Shown here: positions 1 to 8,800 of the stretch, piece by piece
Position numbering within the stretch: position 1 is the stretch's first letter
Layout: the number at the start of each line of letters is the position of its first letter
Notes under the pieces: model-generated
The model's input: the letters and a program-made list of their open reading frames with translations, nothing else
Told to the model about the DNA's origin: nothing
Database searches by the model: none
Assembly (NCBI GenBank): GCA_003024985.2
Contig: PXIH01S0020530.1
Strand: one strand, 5' to 3'
Source of the DNA: Euperipatoides rowelli
Lineage: Eukaryota > Onychophora > Udeonychophora > Euonychophora > Peripatopsidae
DNA: 12,637 bases
Program-made: the position numbers and the translations under genes

Positions 1-2652
1 GGGCTGTATAGATTTTGAAACTTTATTATTTTTGTTAGCTGTACAGTCTGGCGTGCCACCTATTTGTCATCCTGTTGTATGCTAACACAATTTTCTCTTA
101 GGATGATTGTGGTGAAAAATAATTTTTAATTAACATTACACGTATTGTTTATAGGATTACACTCAGGTCCATTCCCTAAAAGGGGGTGAGTGTGATAATG
201 AACTTTGGAAAATTAATGAAAATTCATATTTATAGAAGTTGAAGTTGGTAAGAAAATATAGAAGTTTTCATAAATTTCCATTGTCATTTTGAAAACTAAC
301 TTTGCAAAGACAAAAAACAGAAATCGATGATTTAGGTTTTTAATTATGTTAGGCTTTATAACTTAAAACAAAAATTGTTTGACAAACCAAATGATTTTTT
401 TTTCCATATTAGAAAAGTATTTTGTATTTTGAAAAGACTTAAAATACAAAAGTATTTTGTATTTAGATATTTTAATTTTGAAAGTATTTTGTATTTCAAA
501 TGCATTTTTGGGGAAGTATTTTGTAATGTATTTCACATATTTTTTTGTTGAGTATTTTGCCCATCCCTGTATACAAATAATTTTCAACTTGGGCAGATTT
601 GATTTACTTGTTTATGGAATAAAGCAAAATGTAGGCCTATATATCACCATTTTTCAAATTAGGCTGTCATTTGTTTGATGTAATACAGTTAATGTGATTT
701 GCAAATGTTATCAGGAGATCTATTGATCTTCCTCAGTCTTGCACTAACGTTCTCATAGTATAGACAGTTTAACTCATTTATTTATTTCATGGCTACCTTA
801 TTTTAGAATAAAAGTGACAAAGTAGATATCCAGCCTAAAAAGATTAGCCTAATTGAGAAAGGAGAACACATTTCTGACAGTATATTGTGAACGATAACAA
901 AATTATAGAAGAGGTGAACGCTTTTATGCAAAAAAAAAAGCCAAAATCTGCTGTCAACCTATTTCAGCTCGAAAATACAATATAGGCTTCTTATTTTTTT
1001 TTAATTATTTTTATTCTAAACTGTTAAAATGCAGAGAAAGGAGACCCAGAGTAGAGTGGGAAATTTTTTTTATTTTGGCTTGTTATGATTATCAATATTT
1101 GTCGAGGTGTCAAACTAATATGTTAATTAATAAAACATACTTTCCTCTTAACCCTCAAATATTTTTAGCTTTTTGTTCCTAAAAAAAAGAAAAATTAAGT
1201 GTCTAAATAAAGTTAAACTGTCCCACAACAATGATTTTGCCTTAGTTAAATGGTGGGTATAAAACAACATGACCATTTTTGCATCTTTCAGTTTAAGAAC
1301 CTTATCAATATGAAATTCTAAGGCCTAATCTGATCAGAAAAATATAATTAAAATCCATTTGAAAACAAAAATAGTAATTAACTGAGGATTCAATATTAAA
1401 ATCATCGTGATATGGTTGTTGTAGAATAAGGTATTAACCACTTGTGCAAAATATAACTAAATCAGCTGTGGCAAAAACCATTAGCTCTAACAGTGACAAC
1501 TCATCCCAAGATCTAACTAAGCCTATTAATTATCAATTAAATTATTGATTGTTTGATTTAACTTTCATTAAATGGTGTCATTTACATGAAAAAGTCATCA
1601 TGATAATAATCAATTAGTCTTTTTCATTACTCACTAAACAGAAAAGCTTAGATTTATACTATAAGAGAGCTGCTACAATGTTTTATGTATACCTTAATGC
1701 TTAATTTAATTGGCTTTGGTAGCTTCAGCACAATGTCTCTAGAGCTGTATAAATTTTTGTTTGTTTCGGAAATATAAAATATAACTGGCATACTTTTCTT
1801 ATATTTGCCAATTAAATCTATTTGGTAGTCTACTTATATAACATAAATGTAAACTTTTTGTATATGTTTGTGCCTGTTTTGAAGACGATTACAGTTAGAC
1901 AGTGTCCCACTTGGTCCAGGGAGTAATTTTAATATTAAAATCTCAATCCACAATGATTGAAGAAAATACCGGTACTTAAATGTTTAATGCCTTAAGTGTG
2001 TTATGTTAAAATAAAAATGCTTAAGCTTTAAGTTTTAGATAATCATAATTTATAAGATAAATGGTTTAAATTAGAAACTAGGCTTTAAAACCCCCAAAAA
2101 TGTGGATTAAAATGTTCTTCAAAATTGTTTGTGTTTAGAGATATAAATTTAAAATAAGATTAATATAAAAACAAAGGTCAATTGGAGAAAGTTGTGTAAT
2201 TTTTTTGCTTATGTATGATTTTTTTTGCCTCCCTTGTTTTAACCTTGAATCTTCTATGTTCACTAGTGACATCTATAGGATTGCTCAACACCAAGTTCAG
2301 GAGTCATTGTAAATTTGTGCAACTAACTTTAATTTTAAGGGTGTCTAGCAAAAAAAGTATTAAAAAATTGTGCTTAACTTTACATCTTAACCATTAAATT
2401 ATTTTTAGGGTACCAATTATTTACTGATAAGCACCCTAAATATAATCTGTTTTGATTGTTTTTTGGAGAACTTAGGCAATAGGAATGCTATTGAAATTAC
2501 TAAACTGGTACCTATGGTTTGATAAATTTATTGTGAATTATTTTGAAAATTATTACTTTCATTGAAATGGCTTATTTTATAACATCTATTTAATTATTTA
2601 TTAAATTTGTTACAAGATGATTGAAGTTTCTTTTTTTTGTTGTTGTTTTAAG
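1..2652. other. Non-coding upstream stretch, probably an intron
   Basis: No open segment with flanking splice sites and supervillin-like or other recognisable coding content was found on either strand. The sequence is AT-rich with many A and T runs. Because the first exon found at 2653 begins at a splice acceptor in phase 0 and is not an initiator exon, this stretch is inferred to be the 3' part of a preceding intron; a short upstream exon could have been missed. The only recognisable object is the hAT-type transposon end at 415-569. GTAGGCCTAT-type words occur at about 631 and again at about 2950. The open frame at 2215-2397 is low-complexity and is not supported as a gene. Confidence 0.6.
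415..569 (-). mobile_element. Terminus of a hAT-type DNA transposon with subterminal repeats
   Basis: Read on the minus strand from 569, the sequence begins CAGGGATGGGCAAAATAC, the classic short terminal inverted repeat style of hAT elements (CAG..GGG.. start). Immediately inside are repeated words AAGTATTTTGTATTT (plus-strand orientation) at 415-429, 450-464 and 482-496, a shortened copy at 514-525 and a trace at 550-559. At 442-464 the word meets its own inverse and makes a near-palindrome. Such subterminal repeats are where hAT transposases bind in known elements. No matching second terminus or 8-bp duplication of the flank TATACAAA was found, so this is a truncated end or a one-sided relic. 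It encodes no protein. Confidence 0.6.
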
Positions 2653-2875
2653 ACTGTATCTGAACCAGCTGGAAGGTCAGTAATTGTAGAAAAACTTAAT
2701 TTGTTAGAAGATGCACAAGATGTCTGGCGAAGTAGAATTGAAGAGAAAGACGCTACTCAATTCACAGTTGCTGGCAAAATGAATAAAAAATCTCCCAAGG
2801 CTGTGCCTGAGAATAGTCCTCTTTCTGGGCGTAAAAAAAAGACACCTAAACCATTAACTTTTAGAAGTAAAACAG
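2653..2875 (+). CDS. SVIL: Supervillin exon 1 of window: conserved helix block and basic patch
   Basis: Codes for residues 1-74 plus the first base of codon 75. The acceptor is a T-rich tract ending TTTTAAG at 2652 and the donor is ACAG|GTAAGA at 2876. It enters in phase 0 (ACT GTA TCT, T-V-S) and leaves in phase 1. Residues about 15-42 read LNLLEDAQDVW, then EEKDATQFTVAGKM, a locally conserved segment of the otherwise divergent supervillin N-terminal half. The region after it is lysine-rich (SGRKKKTPKPL) and probably disordered; a nuclear-targeting or membrane-binding role would be inference. The ATG at 2617 is in the same frame but lies in the pyrimidine tract before the acceptor, and the codons before T (SFFCCCFK) are tract translation, so it is not taken as a start. 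Confidence 0.85.
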
Positions 2876-5800
2876 GTAAGATCAGTTTTAGTAATGAATG
2901 AACTTTCTTTTTAGTGTCGAGATAAATTACTATTACTTGACAACAAACTGTAGGCCTATTGTATATCATTTTTAAACCTTTTTTACATTTCTACATATTT
3001 CTGCAATTTTTAATCTCTTTAATATTTTTTTTTTTGGTGGTGGTGGTGAACAGTTTGCCACTAATAATAATATACTAGTATTGTATTGGAATGAAACTTC
3101 CATTAGCTGCAGTTTAGTATTTTTTTATATAAATATGTAATGGCTAGAAATAAAGTTTAAAAAAAAAGTTAAACTGACAGTGTCATTAGTTATTTTTTTA
3201 AAAAAAATTGTTTAATATTTTTTTAGTTCGTCATTCAATCTGTAATATTAATATTTAGGCTCATTATAAACTGAACTATACCATGTGTTAACACATTCAC
3301 TGCGGAAGATAATTTGAAATACTCCGCTATATGTGGAATAGTTTTTTTCTTATAAAATGCATTTAGATATTATGATAACTTTATATAAATACTTAATATT
3401 AATTATTACGAAATGTGGTGTAGTTTTTAGGCTGCATTTCAGATCTGACTCAGTCAGATATTGTAAATATTTTTTTTATTTTTACAGAAAGACTCGGATC
3501 CGAGTCACACATTTATGCAAATTATTCTGACAAACACTTCTATTTTTTATCAGGAATTATAATATATAAACAGAAATGATTTCCAACAAACAGATTTTTT
3601 TTCTAAATGTTGGCTATTAAAAAAAATAAAATAAAAGCCAGTTCATCTTACATTTTCCATTGCTGTTTCTCTGTCGTTAGAGATAAAATTTTTTGGTTTT
3701 TGAAATCTGCATTAAATTCTGATTTTAAAAATGTATAAATTTATTCCTAAATGTTTTATAATATTTATATTACGCTACCTGAAAGTCAAAATTTCAGAAT
3801 CGCTTGATAAATTTTGAAAATAATTTTCACTGTGACCCCAAAACTAAAGAAAATTTCAAACGATCCAGAAATATGTTTTTTATTTCCTATTTTATGTGCC
3901 TAAATGATAAAAAAATGTTTAACACTGTTGCCCAATTCATATTTGCATTTTGAAGCTTGTAACACAAACGACTCGGATTCGAGTCATCAGCATATTGTGA
4001 AAGTTCTTGTTGACTCGGATTTGAGTAATACCCAGTGAACGTATTAAGAAATGTGGCAGCCATTTCTCAGCCAAGTTTAGCTGCTAAGTTACAGTATATT
4101 TAGTTGGCCTGACACAAGTTGAGGTTTTCAGCTATGTCCGTTTTATGTCATTTTGCAATGCACATGGGCACTGATGGCTGAATTATGGGAAGACCAGCTG
4201 ATTGTTACTATGTAAAAGACTGCAAGAAGCCACATTCATTATTAATATATTAATAAATTGCCGTACCACTTAAATAGTGACTAATTTATTTAATCATAAC
4301 ATTTTCGATTAAATGAAAATTAAATATATTGGGGGGGGGGGGGAGTGTTTGCAAAACCCCTGAATGCAACTTTTTTTTTTTTTTGAGCACCCATTTGCAA
4401 AGCTCTTAAAATAGAAAAATATTTTTATAGGAGTTATAAGTTGGCTATTTCTCCAACCTGACTTGCTAAGTTGCTGTCTCTCTCATCTATCTGTCTTTAA
4501 AAAATAACTTTATCAATAAATAATGACTTGAAAAATTAAGCTAACCCATATACTTATTATGTTCAAATTTCAATTGATCATAAAACTTATTTTATTAATT
4601 TAATATGAATTTTTAAGGTACAATATAAAAAATAAATAAAATTAAAATACAATAATTAAAATATATATTTAAAAAAATCAAAATTTATGGGAAATGTCCA
4701 ATCTACCATTATGCATTAATGGTGTTATTTAGTAACTTATGACTGTATATAATATTCAAAGGTTTTATTTTGAAGCCATAATTGGTGTGGTAGATTTCTT
4801 CGGATTCTGACTCCGCCCAAAATTGATTGAGACTCCACTGCCCTGTCCAAATGGTACAACTGTTGTTTATGATAATCATTCTTGTACCAAGTTAGAGTTT
4901 AACACAAGGTTCTACATTTAGAAAATAAGGAAATTAAAAAGAGATTTACATGTGTTATTTACTTTAAAGCAACTCTAATACAGAAAATTAAAATAAACCT
5001 TGCTAAATTCTGTTAAAGTATTATTGCTATATTTTTTTTATCGCTCTGAAAGGAAGTTGGAGTGTATATTCTGTATATAATAATTACACACTACAGTATG
5101 TCTTATAATGTGTACAGTGATAAAGTTACAGTTTACTGTATAGAGTAAGCTACTTTATTTAGGATAAATGTATTAATTTATTTAGGCATTTATAGAAAAT
5201 ATTTTATAAAATTGGTATTTAACAATTTGAAATGTTTTTGAAATTATAGATCCCAAATGAAGACCATACATAATAGAAACTTTATCTCCTTTTTTTTTAT
5301 TGTTTTGTAGCTTCATTTTTAGAAATTCCATCACCAGGTTCCCCCACTCAAACCGAAGTTGTAACATCTACAGCAATTTTACCTACACCATTGACTTCTA
5401 CTCCTATTGGAAGGACAGGTAGACCCATTTTACAAAAAAGTCTCACTCTTGGGTTTGTAGGTGAAGGTACGCAGACTTTTCTAACTTCTATATTTTCTGC
5501 AACATCTAGATTTATTATCAAATAATTTAGAATGAAATATAACCTTTTAATCTTCACTAATTCTACATTTTGTATTTTTATTTCCTTTATTACCCAAAAG
5601 TCACTATCAATTTGACAAAATATCGTGAATTTAAAAAAAAGGTTCTAATGAGACATGTTTATACAAAATACAGAAAATAAAACAAAAAGAAATCATTACA
5701 TACACACTTTCTACGTGTATTCCATCAATATCTCTACAAAATTGGTACACTGAATTGCAGAATACATTTCCTAGTATTTCAGTATTCATTTTCTGAATTG

Positions 5801-8800
5801 TCTCTCTAATACAATTTTGAAGATTGGTAGATCTTGAATTCTTCCTTTGTAAACCTCCACCTTAATGAAACCCCAACGTCTTGCACAAATGGTTCTTTAA
5901 AAAATTTTCCAAGAGTTGAATTGCCTTGCTGGTTTGATGAAATTTTCCTTCAAACCTTTCCCTAATTTCATTAAATATCTTTTTTATTCTACATGTTAGA
6001 ATGTGGATGAGTTCTTGCACATTCATCATAGATGGTAGGGGTCTGAAAAGAAAATAATAAAACGTATGCAAGGTTGTAAATATCTATATTTTATATAAAA
6101 ATATTATTAATCATGTTAATAGTTCTTATTCGAAATTCACCTTTTGTTGCCAAATGGATGGTGAATTTTGGACACCCTGTGTGTTTATGCATATATCTAT
6201 CTCCTCTCTTACTCTCTAGCTATCTATATTTTTGTCTGTCTCTCTTTCTCTATCTCTATACTATTTCTTTACAGTATATTCATGGTATCTAATTTTTTTG
6301 TGGTTTTATTGTTGTTAGGTGAAAGTCAGTTGAGATCTGAGGATTCTGTTGCACCTGCTCGGGTCGAGATCCATAGGGCAGATGATGATGATTTTACATC
6401 GTTCTTCAATCAGTATTCAGCAGAACAGTTAAAGTCTTTAAAAATTGAAATTGATGAGGCAGCTTTTGATAAAATTACACAGACCAGTGAATTGTAAGTT
6501 AAGTTTTTATAAATATAATCTCTTGGTTTCACAATTTAATGTGGGAACAAAAAGAATATTCATTCAGACTTGGAGATGAGACAATCAGTTTTGTATTTTA
6601 CGTTTATCTTTTCTTTTTTTTTTTTTTAATTTACATATATTTTTAGAGTATGGAAAAAAAAAAGTGGGGGGGAGAGGGGTCATATCAGTCAGTGAGTTAC
6701 CGTACAAGTGATGCACTGATGAATTTCACTTGAATTCTAAAATCTTTATGAAAAATAAACATTTCTAGGCTGGTCTATCTAAATCTTTCTAGTCTCTATA
6801 TTATACAATATATACCAGAGATGTCAAATACGTCGATCGCGATATATCGGTCAACCACTTTATGCTATATATGGTATATTTAATTTTAAGTCCCAAATTT
6901 CAAAAACTAATGAAAAATCAATAATTAAAATAATAATTAAATATGCTCGTTTTTATATTAATAGAATAATTAGATAGTTGTATAATACAAATTTATCAAC
7001 TATCTGTTGCTCTTCTTTTAATGAATAGTAAATAATTGCATATAGAGATATCTCATTATTAATTTTATATGCACGAGGGGAAAAAAAATCACCCTTAAAA
7101 TTAAAACTGCTGTTCAATTATGTTTTCCTGTGAAATTTGCAGCTTAAAAAGTGATAAATTTAAATTTTGTTATAAATTAATCATTTTCTTGGCCAAAATA
7201 ATTCCCATAATGATAAAATATTAAAATATTTTTTTAATTACATTTGAGTTTGTTCATTTAAAAAAAAAAAAAAAAGAAATTTCATTTGTTTTCTTTTTAA
7301 TGTCTACGAGAAGATAGTGCTTGTTTCTAAGGAGTGATGAATGGCCCAAGCATATATTAAACTAATCACATTTTTTTTTTTAAATATACAGTATAACTAA
7401 GTACTTTATTTAGTAAAATAAAATTAAGGGCAAAGTATAAAAATAAAAACAATAAAATTCAAATAAAAATTACAATATTTGTCCATAATTTATAATTATA
7501 ATTTAAAACCCTTTTTTTATTTTATAATTTACCCCAACTACCCCCATTAGGGGAATCGACCATGAAATGACCACTACAAAAATTTTGTCTACACTTTATT
7601 GCTCCTCCTTACCCGCCACCTCCCTTCATTCATATAATTTAAAAATTTGTTGACACCCCTGGTTATATTACTATAAATAGATGGATAGAGATTCAATAAA
7701 GAAATTCAATAAATAGATGGATATAAAAAGATATATAAATGTGAATATACAATTGTCTGCCTCATCTCTGGAAACAAGTGTCTGGGCGCTAAAGCACACT
7801 TTATTTTACATCCACCAATATAAAAATAAATACATGTGGAGTTCCACAGTCAGCGATCGGTATACGTTCGAACAGCAAAAAAAAAATTGCATCAAAATAA
7901 ACATGTGAACAGCCTCCCATGAAAGTCTTATCAAATAAAATAAATAAAAGTTCGATCAGCCAAAAAATTAAAACTGTTAAGTGCCCTGTATTGTGAATTC
8001 AGACATATGGCAACCCTAATATAGATAGATTTGGATATAGATACACATGGATATACTGTAGATATATCTGGATATAGTATATACAGTACATCTGGATATA
8101 CTGTAGATACATCGATATAGATATTTTTGGATATATTTAGATATGATGTAGATAGATCTGGATATAGATTGATCTGAATAGATATAGATCTGGATAAAGA
8201 TAGGTCTGGGTATAATAGATCTGGATCAACTGATATCCAGATTTACTTATATTTTCTATTGCTACAGCTCTGATCTCAAAAGATGTCAGAAATCCAGTAA
8301 TTTTTTTTTTTTTGTAATTATTTAATAGTGAAAGACCAAATGGACGGTAACTTCAATCAGCCCACGCCCCACAACTCCAAATTTGCTATAAATTTAAAGC
8401 CACGTTTTGTGCATTGTCTCCCCCCCCCCCACCTTATGTATTTGTTTTTATTTTTCTTCCCTCCGGACAAAATGTAAACTTAGTTAAGTAAATGTGGTCA
8501 AAATCAAAGCAATGGCATTCCTGTTCTTAAAACATTATTTTTTTTTTAGTTAAACTTTTATTACAAGTCAATAAATAACGAATCTTGTCTTAATCTTAAA
8601 TAATACTTATGGAAGTTGAACTACAGTTGGCAGCACCTCCTATTGCAATCATTATTATGAAATTTGACAAAGAATTAAAAAAAATTTAAGATGAATTATC
8701 CCATTAATTATTTTCAATTAAAAAAACTACAGCTGACAGCACAATTTTATTTGAGTTCTTGCCAAAATATTAAATTTTTATGGTAGCTGGCCATTCTTGG

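Larger units (their letters stand above)
3288..4047. mobile_element. piggyBac-like non-autonomous element (MITE) with TTAA target duplications
   Basis: TTAA occurs at 3288-3291 and 4044-4047. The inward-facing ends just inside are CACATTCACTG (3292-3302) and, on the other strand, TACGTTCACTG (4043 back to 4033), a 9 of 11 match. TTAA duplications are the hallmark of piggyBac-class transposition. The 752-bp body has no open reading frame, so it would have been mobilised in trans. Both arms carry copies of the GACTCGGAT-type palindrome: 3491-3506 on the left, 3970-3985 and 4012-4025 on the right. A small hairpin lies at the left end (GCGGA at 3302-3306, TCCGC at 3323-3327). The duplicated structure is visible in the sequence; the family name is inference from the end architecture. 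Confidence 0.65.
2876..5310 (+). other. Intron (2435 bp, phase 1) carrying a piggyBac-like MITE
   Basis: Starts GTAAGA and ends TTGTTTTGTAG. It contains the TTAA-flanked MITE at 3288-4047, a 13-base G run, a T run, and a GACTCC-type repeat remnant at 4799-4846, all listed separately. The remainder (2880-3287, 4048-4330, 4400-4790, 4850-5310) is plain AT-rich sequence in which nothing was recognised. The short open frame on the minus strand at 5182-5367 is chance. Confidence 0.8.
5591..6180 (-). mobile_element. Decayed, internally deleted Tc1/mariner-type DNA transposon (antisense)
   Basis: The outer end at 6180, read on the minus strand, is ACAGGGTGTCCAAAATTCACC, a terminal inverted repeat style common in Tc1/mariner-IS630 elements of arthropods. 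The opposite end is worn: CCAAAAGTCAC at 5594-5604 matches the inner part of that repeat in inverted orientation, but the CAGGGTGT tip is lost. Between them lies a transposase C-terminal remnant in antisense, only about 300 bp from the 5' end, so most of the coding region has been deleted. A 9-bp hairpin (AAATTCACC at 6133-6141, GGTGAATTT at 6160-6168) marks the 5' end. No clean TA duplication was found. Confidence 0.5.
5467..6318 (+). other. Intron (852 bp, phase 1) largely made of a decayed transposon
   Basis: It runs from GTACGC to TTGTTGTTAG. Roughly 5591-6180 is the decayed Tc1/mariner-type element described separately. A CT/TATC-rich tract follows at 6193-6262, after which the acceptor has a T-rich tract. 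The open frame that begins in this intron and runs into exon 3 (from 6168) is real coding sequence only from 6319. Confidence 0.75.

Noticed and set aside
363-587. 74-codon minus-strand open frame rich in Lys, Tyr and Phe
   Set aside because: It is the translation of the AAATACAAAATACTT subterminal repeats of the hAT end.
2404-2440. TTTAGGGT..ACCCTAAA inverted repeat as a regulatory hairpin
   Set aside because: Eight-base arms in AT-rich intron are not remarkable, and no functional context is visible.
2617-2652. ATG at 2617 as a translation start for the first exon
   Set aside because: It lies in the T-rich tract before a good acceptor, the added residues are translated pyrimidine tract, and supervillin extends far upstream of this region.
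4175-4245. Short frame reading MGRPADCYYVKDCKKPHS
   Set aside because: Twenty codons, no splice sites in matching phase and no family recognised; probably chance.
4331-4370. AAAACCCCTGAATGC next to the G run as another hAT terminus (CAGGGGTTTTGC on the minus strand)
   Set aside because: Only the first seven bases resemble the other hAT-like ends, and no partner end or duplication was found.
5862-6071. 69-codon minus-strand open frame as a transposase or gene
   Set aside because: Only the adjacent frames carry transposase-like residues. This frame itself shows no clear match and ends in the frameshifted region.
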